Below are positions 21,108-30,243 of a stretch of DNA of 64,000 nt, piece after piece. The stretch comes from Schleiferia thermophila (lineage in GTDB: Bacteria; Bacteroidota; Bacteroidia; Flavobacteriales; Schleiferiaceae): the NCBI RefSeq assembly GCF_003337435.1, contig NZ_QPJS01000002.1:1-64000 (forward strand). Direction: 5' to 3'. The notes under the pieces were generated by a model. That model searched no databases. It was not told where the DNA came from and saw nothing but the letters and a program-made list of their open reading frames with translations. Numbering within the stretch: the stretch's first letter is position 1; each line of letters begins with the position of its first letter. The translations under genes were made by a program, and so were the position numbers.

Positions 21108-22022
21108 TTAAATGTTGATTCCAATACTTAAAAGAAGTACATACAGCAGCGTAGAAAGTGCCATACTTTTCAGCTCAGAGTCCAGCTTATGTTTTTCGGT
21201 AGTATTCCAAACCCTGACTAAATGTGACAACACAAGAGGTACAATGAGCAGATATAAATATGCGTATTTAGAGTAGTGGAGACCTCGGATGAAGAAATGC
21301 GTTAAAATGATTGGAAGTATTACGAGAATGGTGTGATAGACTTTAGCAAGTAAAAAGCCCAAAAAGTTGGCTACTGTATACTTTCCACTGGTCAAATCGG
21401 TATCGATATCGCGCATGTTGTTCAGATTAAGCACGGCTGATGCAAACATACCTGAGGCCAGGCCGGGTAACAGCACAAATGAATTCCAGTATCCAGTTTG
21501 CAAATAATAACTTCCTCCCACAGCAACTATTCCGAAAAAAGCAATGACAAAAACTTCTCCTAATCTGTGGTATCCATAAGGAAAAGACCCGTATGTGTAA
21601 TGTATAGCTGACCAAATGCTTGCGATCGCTAGACCGAGAAACACAAAAAAAACCAGCGAAGATTGATCTTTCAAGGCTGTATACAGCAGAGATATGCCTG
21701 TCAGCAAGGAGAGCATAGCCACGGCAAGGATGGCTTTTTTCATTTTTTCAGCCGATATCAGCCCTGCAGAAACCATGCGGACTTCTCCTTGCCTTTTTTG
21801 ATCCGCACCTTTGATTGCATCTCCAAGATCATTTGAAAAGTTGCTTAAAACTTGGAATAGCAAAGCGGTGGTTACGGCCAGAGCAAATACCGACCAATTG
21901 ATACTGGTTTCAACTGCAGCAATAGATGTACCCAATACAATACCGCTTACTGAAAGTGGTAAAGTCCGCAGCCTGACAGCTGCTAACCAGTGTTTAATCA
22001 TTTGATTGGATTGGATGGCCAA
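21108..22022 (-). CDS. menA: 1,4-Dihydroxy-2-naphthoate polyprenyltransferase
   Basis: 304 residues, about nine transmembrane helices, UbiA superfamily. First prenyl-diphosphate motif NFSNDLGDAIKGAD and second RDIDTDLTSGKYTVAN bind Mg2+-prenyl diphosphate. MenA attaches the isoprenoid tail to DHNA in the inner membrane to give demethylmenaquinone. It heads the menA-menC unit; the start at HWLAAVRLRTLPLS fits the family. Confidence 0.94.
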   Translation of the reverse strand: MAIQSNQMIKHWLAAVRLRTLPLSVSGIVLGTSIAAVETSINWSVFALAVTTALLFQVLSNFSNDLGDAIKGADQKRQGEVRMVSAGLISAEKMKKAILAVAMLSLLTGISLLYTALKDQSSLVFFVFLGLAIASIWSAIHYTYGSFPYGYHRLGEVFVIAFFGIVAVGGSYYLQTGYWNSFVLLPGLASGMFASAVLNLNNMRDIDTDLTSGKYTVANFLGFLLAKVYHTILVILPIILTHFFIRGLHYSKYAYLYLLIVPLVLSHLVRVWNTTEKHKLDSELKSMALSTLLYVLLLSIGINI

Positions 22023-22080
22023 ATAAATGCGAAAATCTCTTAATCACAAGTTTAAATGGCCAGCTGGACTCGATGCGGTC

Positions 22081-22755
22081 TTAGTTGGCTGGAGCTCCAG
22101 CATTGACCCAGGCCTTGATCTTGTTCAGCTTGCATTCATCAAGCCGAGTACCAGAAGGAGGCATAGGGCTGAATCCCGGCAGGTGAAAAACCGAACCCAC
22201 CAAACGGCCATCATCAGCCACGGATTTCACCCCATTGTATGTACTTAGCACCACCCCACCTGATGGAGCAGATGCATTGTGACAACTCACGCAAAAATCG
22301 TTTAAAACAGGTGTTATATCAGCTGAGAAGGATACTGAGGATGTGTCGCAACCGACCTCTAAGCTGCAACCTACCACATGTCCAGCGCCTTTGTCAATCC
22401 ATTGGATCACCAGCTCGATAAACTGAGAACTCATTGGAGCAGCAGGTGGAGGCGGCATCCTTTTCTCTTCTTTGTCTTCGAGCATGACTTTGACGATTTT
22501 GGAGTCGCGACCGTTGCCCGGTTTCACTGCGCGCATTATCCCCTCATAGGTACTTAAATCATACCCATCGGCCGCAGTTGTCGAATTGTGGCATCCAATG
22601 GTGGCACAATTGGCTTGGATAATTGGTAAAATTTCCGATTCAAAACAAATGGATTTCAAATCCTCTTCATTGCGCTTGGTACACTGCAAACATGCGATAA
22701 GCATTACTACACCCAAAGACACCCGTGCCACTTTATGTATTTTGGTTGTCGTCAT
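22081..22755 (-). CDS. Di-heme c-type cytochrome-like lipoprotein
   Basis: 224 residues. The N-terminus has a lipobox-like ACLQC25, so the mature protein is probably a lipoprotein. Two cytochrome-like repeats follow. The second has a canonical CVSCH (C155, C158, H159); the first reads CATIGCH (C50, C55, H56), with four residues between cysteines instead of two. Possible axial methionines sit in RMPPPP and SPMPPSG. The repeat pair resembles planctomycete-type cytochrome C domains. It is the last gene of an OB-fold/YceI/DUF5777/cytochrome unit and ends 58 nt from menA. Role in envelope electron transfer is inferred. Confidence 0.75.
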   Translation of the reverse strand: MTTTKIHKVARVSLGVVMLIACLQCTKRNEEDLKSICFESEILPIIQANCATIGCHNSTTAADGYDLSTYEGIMRAVKPGNGRDSKIVKVMLEDKEEKRMPPPPAAPMSSQFIELVIQWIDKGAGHVVGCSLEVGCDTSSVSFSADITPVLNDFCVSCHNASAPSGGVVLSTYNGVKSVADDGRLVGSVFHLPGFSPMPPSGTRLDECKLNKIKAWVNAGAPAN

Positions 22756-22760
22756 AGTCT

Positions 22761-23657
22761 TTAGATTTTGGGAGGTTTAACAGTGAAGACCCTCGAAATG
22801 TTAAATCCAAAATAAATTTCTCCATCCATCCAACTGCCACTGGTTTGGGTCAAAAATACAGGGTCGCTCAATCCACGGCTGTTGGTAATGTGCAACTGAA
22901 ACACATGACCACCGGTCTCAATGTCAAAACCGATACTGAGCGCATTGGTAAAAGGTGTACTTTGACTGCCATCCCAGCCGGTGTTTCGATTGATCATCGG
23001 GGAGTATTCTGCATTCAGCGATACTCGCTTGCTCAATTTGTACCTGCCTCCCAGAGTAAGGACCGCCAAAGAGTTGGGTTGAGAAGCTGTCTGCCGAAGG
23101 TTGTAATGGACCAGAGTGGGTGCTACAAGAATGGAAAAATTTTCATTGGCCTTGTGAGAGAGTAATATTTGATGTACATAAATCAACCGGTCAGTAAAAA
23201 GTCTTTCAAGCCCGTCTGTAGGCCACCTTAACCCATTGATGTTGGCGCTGCCATATAGGGTAATTCCCACCGGCCATCCGTTTTTTATTTGCTTTATCAC
23301 GGGTGCCTTGTACCATATGTCCGTCATCTTAAACAAACTGGCACGCCCCACACCGATATTGAGCCATGACAGTGGGGAATAGTCCAGACTGAATCTGACT
23401 TGAGCGTTGTCCAATCCAAAAAAATTGTACAAAAAATCGTTTTTTAAACTTCCAAAACGATGTAGAATTACAAATTGCAAAACTCCTTTAGCCGGAATTT
23501 CATTGCTTTGATTGTTAATAATTTTTGTGCCCTTGAAAGTAGCCGATACCGGTTCTTCAACTTTCATTTCAGGTTCTTCGATAAGAGAGAACAAGTCTTC
23601 CTGGCAATAGCCCCACTGCGTGCAAATAAGTAAAAATAAGACAAGATATTTTCTCAT
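22761..23657 (-). CDS. DUF5777-family beta-barrel protein
   Basis: 298 residues with signal peptide (MRKYLVLFLLICTQWGYCQ). The rest is amphipathic beta structure with an aromatic C-terminal strand (IYFGFNISRVFTV), as expected of an outer-membrane barrel; the family member match is to the DUF5777 proteins that sit beside YceI and cytochrome genes in Bacteroidota. Function unknown. It overlaps the yceI-like gene by 4 nt and is 5 nt from the cytochrome gene. Confidence 0.72.
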   Translation of the reverse strand: MRKYLVLFLLICTQWGYCQEDLFSLIEEPEMKVEEPVSATFKGTKIINNQSNEIPAKGVLQFVILHRFGSLKNDFLYNFFGLDNAQVRFSLDYSPLSWLNIGVGRASLFKMTDIWYKAPVIKQIKNGWPVGITLYGSANINGLRWPTDGLERLFTDRLIYVHQILLSHKANENFSILVAPTLVHYNLRQTASQPNSLAVLTLGGRYKLSKRVSLNAEYSPMINRNTGWDGSQSTPFTNALSIGFDIETGGHVFQLHITNSRGLSDPVFLTQTSGSWMDGEIYFGFNISRVFTVKPPKI

Positions 23658-24223
23658 TTGCTGGATGTTTCTTTGAGTTCCACGCGAAAATCCACATCGA
23701 TCACTTCAGCAATTTTATCTGCAACGAGTTTGGGTATTTTTATGTTGTGATCAGCACATGCAACGCCAAAAGCGGAGGTAATGATGAAGGTACCGTCTTT
23801 GATTTCAAGTTCTGCTTCATCTGTCCTGTTTTTTGGAATGTCGCGTATTGTAAGTGTTCCTTCGAGTTTAATCTTGTGTTTTCCATTTTTTGAAACATCA
23901 ATCGATGGTAGATTTACAATTCTGCCTTTATAAGTGGCGCGTGGATATTTGTCGCTTTCCATGTAATTTTCATTGAAGTGTTCTTGCATTAAGGCTTTCC
24001 GAAATGTAAAATTTTTAATCAGCACATTGAAGACTATTTCACCAGTTTGAATATCCAGTGCACATGCTACAGATCGGTTCACGGCCTCGACATCATCGTC
24101 TACTTCTGCATTGCTTTTGAAATGCACATACCCATTGCGGGTAAGGTACTTTTGTGATTGGGCGATTTGGTGTGTTCCCAGCCAGAAAATTGCAAGAAAG
24201 ATGGTGCTCAAAAGACTTTTCAT
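23654..24223 (-). CDS. YceI-family periplasmic lipid-binding protein
   Basis: 189 residues: signal peptide, then a lipocalin-like YceI domain with the typical F-x-S-x-A-E-v (HFKSNAEVDD), FRKALMQEHFNENYMES, YPRATYKGRI and LTIRDIPKNRTD. YceI proteins bind polyisoprenoids or similar lipids. It overlaps genes on both sides by 4 nt, which indicates coupled translation within the four-gene unit. Confidence 0.88.
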   Translation of the reverse strand: MKSLLSTIFLAIFWLGTHQIAQSQKYLTRNGYVHFKSNAEVDDDVEAVNRSVACALDIQTGEIVFNVLIKNFTFRKALMQEHFNENYMESDKYPRATYKGRIVNLPSIDVSKNGKHKIKLEGTLTIRDIPKNRTDEAELEIKDGTFIITSAFGVACADHNIKIPKLVADKIAEVIDVDFRVELKETSSK

Positions 24224-24669
24224 TCTTGATGGGTTTTTGGATTTAGGATGACGGCTTGTTTAAAGTACATAATTGTAACGTCTGGATCTATCAGATCTTC
24301 CTCCATTCCGGTGAATTCAGCCTTTATGGTACATGGTCTGTTTTCTTGTATATTGACCTTTACAACTCTGTGGTCTAGTTGAGCGTTAATGAGGATGTTG
24401 AAATCTTTACTTTCGATTACTAAGTAACCTCCTCCGTGGGGTTCAGCAGAATATTCTGTAACATTCCCTGAAATTTCAAAAATTTTCCCTATGTACGCCC
24501 CGGGATTGTTCTCAATATTTGGTAATACTTCATTTAATTGACGAAGATCGTCAAACCAAAAATCAGGTTTTGATTTGGTTAAATCCTTTACCGGTTTAAA
24601 ATAGAGATAAAGGCCTGCAGCTATTGCCAGCGCAATTAAGGCAAGAAGTATCCAAATTAATTTTTTCAT
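24220..24669 (-). CDS. Membrane-anchored OB-fold (tRNA_anti-like) protein
   Basis: 149 residues from the ATG at 24669, chosen because MKKLIWILLALIALAIAAG forms a compact signal anchor. The exported part has an OB-fold of the tRNA_anti-like family (GKIFEISGNVTEYS, followed by DFNILINAQLD). These appear in Bacteroidota next to YceI and DUF5777 genes. Molecular role unknown. First gene of the unit. Confidence 0.65.
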   Translation of the reverse strand: MKKLIWILLALIALAIAAGLYLYFKPVKDLTKSKPDFWFDDLRQLNEVLPNIENNPGAYIGKIFEISGNVTEYSAEPHGGGYLVIESKDFNILINAQLDHRVVKVNIQENRPCTIKAEFTGMEEDLIDPDVTIMYFKQAVILNPKTHQE

Positions 24670-24733
24670 ATTGTATAAAACGATTATTCTCAATCAAAAT
24701 TATAGGAAAATTAAATCTGGACTGAGAAAATTT

Positions 24734-25492
24734 TTAGCCTTTAATAACGCCTGGGTTTTTAGCTACTTCAGCGAGTTGTTGTATTAAGGATGCATTTTTT
24801 TCCAATGCATTGCCAATCACAAGGATATCAGCACCCGCATCATAGGTTTGTTTAGCCTGTAGGGCGGATCTGATACCTCCACCTACAATTATAGGTATTT
24901 CCACCGATTGCCGAACTGCTTCAATCATAGATGGTCTGATAGGGTGCGAAGCGCCCGAGCCTGCGTCCAGGTAGATAAGTTTAAATCCGAGCATTTCTCC
25001 GGCCATAGCTGTCACTGCGGCTATATCGTCCTTATCGGAGGGAATGGGTAATGTAGCTGAGATGTAATGTGCTGTGGTGGTGTTGCCACAGTGGATGAGC
25101 ATATATCCGGTAGGGATCACCTCCAGTGAAGTCTGCCGGATGTAAGGTGCTGCAATCACATGGTTTCCGATAAGAAATTCAGGGTTTCTGCCTGAAATAA
25201 GGGATAAAAAGAGGATTGCATCAGCTTTGGACGATATCTGCATGACACTTCCGGGAAAAAGAACACAAGGGATTTCGGAGTGTTCTTTAATCAAAGCTAT
25301 GGTCTGATCGAGCTCATCTTTTATCAGCAGGCTCCCTCCGATAAAAAAGAAATCGATGTCGGCCATTTGACTATTTTGTACGATTCTGACCAAAGAGCGA
25401 CGGTCGTTTTTGTCAGGGTCTATCAGAGCAGCCATCATTTTCTGTCCTGAAGACTTTTTCTGAGTAATTGTATAAAGTATACTCTGTCTCAA
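24734..25492 (-). CDS. Geranylgeranylglyceryl phosphate synthase-like prenyltransferase
   Basis: 252 residues, PcrB/GGGPS TIM barrel: MMAALIDPDK near the start, IDFFFIGGSLL, FPGSVMQISSKADAILFLSLISG, LIYLDAGSGA and the phosphate loop IIVGGGIRS. Archaeal relatives join geranylgeranyl diphosphate to glycerol-1-phosphate; Bacteroidota homologues do the same reaction in vitro, though the cell product is poorly defined. Stands alone, 40 nt after the OB-fold gene's far end in the opposite sense of reading order, with a short leader. Confidence 0.9.
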   Translation of the reverse strand: MRQSILYTITQKKSSGQKMMAALIDPDKNDRRSLVRIVQNSQMADIDFFFIGGSLLIKDELDQTIALIKEHSEIPCVLFPGSVMQISSKADAILFLSLISGRNPEFLIGNHVIAAPYIRQTSLEVIPTGYMLIHCGNTTTAHYISATLPIPSDKDDIAAVTAMAGEMLGFKLIYLDAGSGASHPIRPSMIEAVRQSVEIPIIVGGGIRSALQAKQTYDAGADILVIGNALEKNASLIQQLAEVAKNPGVIKG

Positions 25493-25599
25493 GTTTAGCT
25501 CGGTTGTCAGAAAACGGGTGCAATATAAAAGTCAGTGATCAGAAAGCCTTATTTTATTTGATGAGCACGATATGTTACTTGCTGAAATGTCTTCTTTGC

Positions 25600-27294
25600 C
25601 TATGATTTCAAAGAGACTTTTTTTCTGGTTCGTTTGATGGCAGGGGATTCTTCCCGGCCGGTGCCGGGGTTTTTTCTTAAAGCATCTTTTTTATAAGAAT
25701 CTTCTTTTATAAAAATCTTCCGGCCTTGCAACGAATAACCCTGAATGGCCTTTTGAATTTTATAGGCAGCTTCTTCTGAGCATTTAAAAGTGGAAAAAGA
25801 TGAGAGGGTTTCAACGCCAGAGATTTCATCTCTGCCAAGACCACCTTTTTCTTTCAGTAAATCTTTGACATCCTGCCAATACATTCCGTCTTTGGTGCCT
25901 ATATTGATATACCATCTGCGAATCCCCGAGGTGGAATACGGGCTTTCGCCGGACTTGCCTCCTTTTTCTGGTGAAACATTCAGATCAGGAGCATTGCGAT
26001 ACATTTCCAGCAATCTGTTGAATTCCATACTAAATATTTTCTCAATTAACTCGCGGGGGTGAAATTTTTCCAACATCTCATCGAGCATTGGACGAAATTC
26101 TTCGATGACCAAAGGATTCACCTCTTCCGTAGTGATTCGGTTGATCAGGTACTGCATTTGGTTTGTGCAGACTTCCATACCAGAGGGGACTTTGGCATAC
26201 TGTATTTTTCTTTTTATAATTTTCTCAAGCGTTCGCAAGCGGTGCAACTCGTTTTTGCTCACCAGGGCTATTGACGTTCCTTTTTTACCGGCTCGGGCAG
26301 TTCGGCCGCTGCGGTGTGTAAATGACTCGAGGTCGTCAGGCAGATGGTAATGGATTACATGCGTTACGTCTTCGACATCGATTCCACGCGCTGCCACGTC
26401 CGTGGCCACCAGGATGGTAGCGGCTTTCTTCCGGAAAGCATTCATCACCTGCTCTCGCTGCGCCTGGCTCATATCGCCGTGAAGGGATCCAGCCGGATAT
26501 CCATGGTCAATCAGCTTGTCCGCTACCTGTTGCGTTTCAATTTTAGTCTGGCAAAATACAATGGCATAAATATCCGGATAAAAATCCAAAACTCGAGTCA
26601 GGACCTTGATGCGGTCTCTTCCGTCGATAAGATGATAGATGTGTTGGATATTTTCGTTTAGCTGCCCGCCACCTGCCACTGAAATGTATTTTGGGTTTCG
26701 CATGTAGGATTTTGAAATCCTCTTGATATCTTCGGGCATCGTTGCGGAAAAGAGCCATGTATGCCTGTCTTCCGGGGTCTGACTTAGGATGGCATCGATA
26801 TCCTCCTTAAATCCCATCGAAAGCATTTCATCTGCCTCATCGAGGACCACTATCTTTATGTCGTTTAATTGGATAACACCCCTCTCCATCAAATCCATCA
26901 GACGACCGGGTGTGGCTACAAGTACATCAGCACCAGCTTTTATTTGTTTGATCTGTGTACTCATGTTTGCACCACCATATACGGCAACTATTTTTGATTT
27001 TTGATATTTGGAAAACTTTTCCAGCTCTCCGGCTATCTGAATACACAACTCTCTGGTGGGTGACAAGATCAATGCCTGTGGCACCCCTGAGTTCTCCTTA
27101 ATTTTTGATAGCAAAGGCAATCCAAATGCGGCTGTTTTACCGGTTCCGGTCTGAGCCAGCGATATGATATCAGTATCTTCCTGTAGTAGCAGCGGGATAG
27201 CCTCTTGTTGAACAGGTGTGGGTTCCTTGTAACCCATTTCGGTAATAGCCTTTAGCAGAGCCTCACTGAGGCCCATCCATTCAAATGTGTTCAT
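25600..27294 (-). CDS. deaD: DEAD-box RNA helicase (DeaD/CsdA type)
   Basis: 564 residues. Q motif and MGYKEPTPVQQEAIP, Walker A AQTGTGKTA, PTRELCIQ, DEAD box VLDEADEM, SAT, then domain 2 with ARGIDV and HRSGRTARAGKKG. A C-terminal DbpA-type RNA-binding domain (about 455-535; RRWYINIGTKDGM) and a basic tail follow. It unwinds RNA in ribosome assembly and at low temperature. A leader of about 120 nt separates it from the predicted promoter. Confidence 0.95.
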   Translation of the reverse strand: MNTFEWMGLSEALLKAITEMGYKEPTPVQQEAIPLLLQEDTDIISLAQTGTGKTAAFGLPLLSKIKENSGVPQALILSPTRELCIQIAGELEKFSKYQKSKIVAVYGGANMSTQIKQIKAGADVLVATPGRLMDLMERGVIQLNDIKIVVLDEADEMLSMGFKEDIDAILSQTPEDRHTWLFSATMPEDIKRISKSYMRNPKYISVAGGGQLNENIQHIYHLIDGRDRIKVLTRVLDFYPDIYAIVFCQTKIETQQVADKLIDHGYPAGSLHGDMSQAQREQVMNAFRKKAATILVATDVAARGIDVEDVTHVIHYHLPDDLESFTHRSGRTARAGKKGTSIALVSKNELHRLRTLEKIIKRKIQYAKVPSGMEVCTNQMQYLINRITTEEVNPLVIEEFRPMLDEMLEKFHPRELIEKIFSMEFNRLLEMYRNAPDLNVSPEKGGKSGESPYSTSGIRRWYINIGTKDGMYWQDVKDLLKEKGGLGRDEISGVETLSSFSTFKCSEEAAYKIQKAIQGYSLQGRKIFIKEDSYKKDALRKNPGTGREESPAIKRTRKKVSLKS

Positions 27295-27421
27295 TGTTTT
27301 TTCTAACTTTAGTGTTGTTTAAAATCGGGCAAATCACCCGCCAACACCCGCCGTGACCCCCAGATTGGAATATTCTGAAAAAACTTTCTGGCGTCGGATA
27401 GGCAACTTGCTTACCAAGCTG

Positions 27422-27429
27422 CAAAGGTA
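27422..27429 (-). promoter_or_regulatory. -7 box of the helicase gene
   Basis: Minus-strand TACCTTTG matches TAnnTTTG exactly, with TTG elements upstream. It predicts a 5' leader of about 120 nt, as is common for cold-responsive helicase mRNAs. Confidence 0.55.
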
Positions 27430-27480
27430 AGTGGTACATCAACCAACTTTTTTCAGAACAAGCTATTAAACTTAAAACCT

Positions 27481-27516
27481 AAAAAAAAAGCCCCTCCACT
27501 TCGCGTTTCGGGGCTT
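27481..27516 (-). terminator. Intrinsic terminator after the small lipoprotein gene
   Basis: On the minus strand GAAGCCCC pairs with GGGGCTT across a 15-nt loop, followed by nine T residues. A second 7-bp hairpin (27518-27524 with 27537-27543, CGTGTCA/TGACACG) lies just before it. Confidence 0.8.
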
Positions 27517-27561
27517 CCGTGTCACGTGTGTAAGCCTGACACGTAACAAACCACAACCTAA

Positions 27562-27807
27562 TTACTCTTTGTTCTTTTGTGACTGATGAACATGGATTAT
27601 TTTACTTTCGGATTCATAATCATTTGAAGCAGTCTTTACCTTTATGGACCTCATCTTATCTCCTGAAATAATAAATGCAATAGAATCCTCGCTTCTTTCT
27701 TTTTCGGAGGTTTCATTGAACTTATTGCCTGATTCACATGCTATCATTAACACCAGAAACAACCAGGATGCTATGGTAACGTATATAACTGAAGAGCTCT
27801 TTCGCAT
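27562..27807 (-). CDS. Small putative lipoprotein
   Basis: From the in-frame ATG at 27807 the product is 81 residues: MRKSSSVIYVTIASWLFLVL then MIAC, which could be a lipobox, then a hydrophilic tail rich in Ser, Glu and Lys. The longer start at 27888 would add a hydrophobic stretch and is less likely. No family recognised. It is followed by a strong terminator, which supports real transcription on this strand. Confidence 0.5.
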   Translation of the reverse strand: MRKSSSVIYVTIASWLFLVLMIACESGNKFNETSEKERSEDSIAFIISGDKMRSIKVKTASNDYESESKIIHVHQSQKNKE

Positions 27808-27947
27808 AACCAAAAGCATTGTAGATATCAACAAATGAAAATACTCAAAAAAGGCCCTGAAATACCCATATCCAGGTATTTTTACCATTTCAAAGAAAAC
27901 AATTGTTATAGAATAGATTTACACTATTAAATTGAATACCAATATCT

Positions 27948-28913
27948 ATGTCCAATAAAATTAAAGAATTTATCCAAAAAAGTGCTTTTAAACTTGGTTT
28001 TTTTAAAATCGGTTTTGCGAGGGCTGAGTTCCTTGAAAAGGAAGCTTCTTTACTCGAAACCTGGCTCATGCGCGGTTATCATGGCGATATGCTATGGATG
28101 GAAAATCACTTTGACAAAAGACTGGACCCTCGCCTTCTGCTGAACGGATGCAAAACAGTGATAATGTTTGCCCATAATTATTATCCGTCGGAAAAGCTGA
28201 AATTGAATCGCTTTAAAATTTCCAAGTATGCCTATGGAGAAGATTATCACAATGTGCTGAAAGATAAGCTTTACAAAATAGCATCGGAGACAACCGAAAA
28301 ATTTGGCAGTTTTGCGTATAAAATTTTTGTAGACTCTGCACCAGTCATGGAGAGAGCTTGGGCAGAGCGTTCGGGAATCGGATGGGTGGGGAAACATTCG
28401 CTTCTGCTCACCAAAAGCACAGGCTCCTTTTATTTTCTGGCAACCATGCTTGTGGACCTTGATTTAGAACCGGATGCCCCTGTGCCCGATCACTGCGGAA
28501 ATTGCACGAAATGTATAGATGCTTGTCCGACGGAAGCCATCCTCATGCCCAAGTTGGTCGACAGCAATAAGTGCATTTCCTATCTGACTATTGAATATCG
28601 AAAAGAACTGCCCGATGAGTATCAATCCAAAATGAATGGTTGGATTTTTGGGTGCGACATTTGCCAGGATGTGTGCCCTTGGAATAGATTTTCCACACCT
28701 CATTCAGAAGAGAGATTCAATCCCTCAGAACAGCTAAAACAAGTTACAGATGATGAACTCTATCAAATGGAAAAAGAATTATATAATCAGATTTTTGCAA
28801 AGTCAGCGGTTAAAAGGACAAAATTTCAAGGATTGAGACGAAATATAGATTTCATAGAAGATGAGGACAGAAAACAAAAAAGCCGGCCAGACGGCCGACT
28901 TCCATCTCTCTAG
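27948..28913 (+). CDS. queG: Epoxyqueuosine reductase
   Basis: 321 residues. N-terminal cobalamin-binding region with VDSAPVMERAWAERSGIGWVGKHS (Asp and surrounding residues of the QueG active site), then two [4Fe-4S] clusters: CGNCTKCIDACP and CDICQDVCP with the extra Cys of SNKCISYLTIE. It reduces epoxyqueuosine to queuosine in tRNA. The last residues (KSRPDGRLPSL) are encoded by a hairpin that works as terminator for the convergent ugd gene, so this tail is probably not conserved. Confidence 0.95.
   Translation: MSNKIKEFIQKSAFKLGFFKIGFARAEFLEKEASLLETWLMRGYHGDMLWMENHFDKRLDPRLLLNGCKTVIMFAHNYYPSEKLKLNRFKISKYAYGEDYHNVLKDKLYKIASETTEKFGSFAYKIFVDSAPVMERAWAERSGIGWVGKHSLLLTKSTGSFYFLATMLVDLDLEPDAPVPDHCGNCTKCIDACPTEAILMPKLVDSNKCISYLTIEYRKELPDEYQSKMNGWIFGCDICQDVCPWNRFSTPHSEERFNPSEQLKQVTDDELYQMEKELYNQIFAKSAVKRTKFQGLRRNIDFIEDEDRKQKSRPDGRLPSL
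28876..28899 (-). terminator. Terminator of the ugd unit, inside the queG 3' end
   Basis: Minus strand: GTCGGCC-GTCT-GGCCGGC followed by TTTTTTG. It lies within the last codons of queG and 25 nt past the ugd stop. Confidence 0.75.
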
Positions 28914-28923
28914 TCTCGGTCTC

Positions 28924-30243
28924 TTAGACTACGCCTACTCCATAATAGGCAAAACCCATTTCTCGAAGTTCTTTGCGGTCGTAGATATTTCTGCCATCGA
29001 AAATTACAGGCTGTTTTAGCAATTTTTTTATGACTTTGAAACTTGGAGCTCTGAATACTGCCCACTCTGTGACAAGCACCAGCGCATCGGCATCTGCAAG
29101 GGCATCGTATTCATCCCTGGCATACTCAATCGAGTCTCCTAAATAATGTTTTTTAGCCTCGTTCATAGCCACAGGGTCGTATGCCACGACCTGCGCACCG
29201 TGTTTCAGTAGTTTTTCGATAATCACAAGTGAGGGGGCCTCACGCATATCGTCGGTATTGGGTTTAAACGATAGCCCCCAGATGGCAAATCGCTTTTCTT
29301 GTATTTCTCCTTTAAAATGTCGGAGTATTTTTTCAAACATTTTTTCCTTTTGGGCCTCGTTGACTTCTTCTACTGCTTCGAGTATTTTCAACTCATGACC
29401 CAATTCTTTACCGGTCTTTATAAGAGCCTTTACATCTTTTGGGAAGCATGAACCTCCATAACCTATGCCGCTGTAAAGAAATTTTGAACCAATTCTCGGG
29501 TCAGAACCGATTCCTTTTCGCACCATGTTTACATCTGCTCCGGCCAATTCGCATAAATTGGCGATTTCGTTCATAAAACTGATTCGGGTCGCCAGCATTG
29601 CGTTGGCTGCGTATTTGGTCATTTCAGCGGAAGGAATGTCCATAAAAATCACAGGATGCCCATTCAGGGTAAAGGGCTTGTATAGCCTGCTCAGAATTTC
29701 CTGGGCTTTTTCGCTTTCCACACCAACCACTATGCGGTCAGGTTTCATAAAATCGTCGATAGCTGCTCCTTCTTTGAGAAATTCCGGATTGGATGCTACA
29801 TCAAACGGTATGCTTTTACCTCTGGCAGACAAGGCATCTTCAATCGTTTTCTTAACTTTCTTGGCAGTACCAACAGGTACGGTACTTTTCGTGACGATGA
29901 CAAGATAATCTGTCATTTTGCGTCCTATTTCATCAGCTACTGCAAGCACATACTTCAGGTCTGCACTTCCATCCTCGCCGGGAGGTGTCCCCACGGCGAT
30001 AAAGACCAGCTCAGCTCCCTGAATGGACTCACCAAGATCGGTCGTAAAGTTGAGTCTTTGCCGTTTGTAATTTCTGATCACCATTTCCTCAAGCCCTGGT
30101 TCATAGATGGGCATGATACCTTTTTTAAGGCTTTCTATTTTTTCGGTGTTTATATCTACACAGGTGACTTCAACACCTACTTCTGAAAGGCAAGTGCCGG
30201 TAACAAGACCAACGTAACCTGTACCTACTACAGAGATTTTCAT
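28924..30243 (-). CDS. ugd: UDP-glucose 6-dehydrogenase
   Basis: 439 residues. Rossmann NAD site VVGTGYVGLVTG (5-16), catalytic Cys in GYGGSCFPKD, and the C-terminal UDP-binding domain with WGLSFKPNTDDMREAPS. It oxidises UDP-glucose to UDP-glucuronate for surface polysaccharides. It overlaps the upstream aminotransferase by 4 nt, so both act in nucleotide-sugar supply. Confidence 0.95.
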   Translation of the reverse strand: MKISVVGTGYVGLVTGTCLSEVGVEVTCVDINTEKIESLKKGIMPIYEPGLEEMVIRNYKRQRLNFTTDLGESIQGAELVFIAVGTPPGEDGSADLKYVLAVADEIGRKMTDYLVIVTKSTVPVGTAKKVKKTIEDALSARGKSIPFDVASNPEFLKEGAAIDDFMKPDRIVVGVESEKAQEILSRLYKPFTLNGHPVIFMDIPSAEMTKYAANAMLATRISFMNEIANLCELAGADVNMVRKGIGSDPRIGSKFLYSGIGYGGSCFPKDVKALIKTGKELGHELKILEAVEEVNEAQKEKMFEKILRHFKGEIQEKRFAIWGLSFKPNTDDMREAPSLVIIEKLLKHGAQVVAYDPVAMNEAKKHYLGDSIEYARDEYDALADADALVLVTEWAVFRAPSFKVIKKLLKQPVIFDGRNIYDRKELREMGFAYYGVGVV

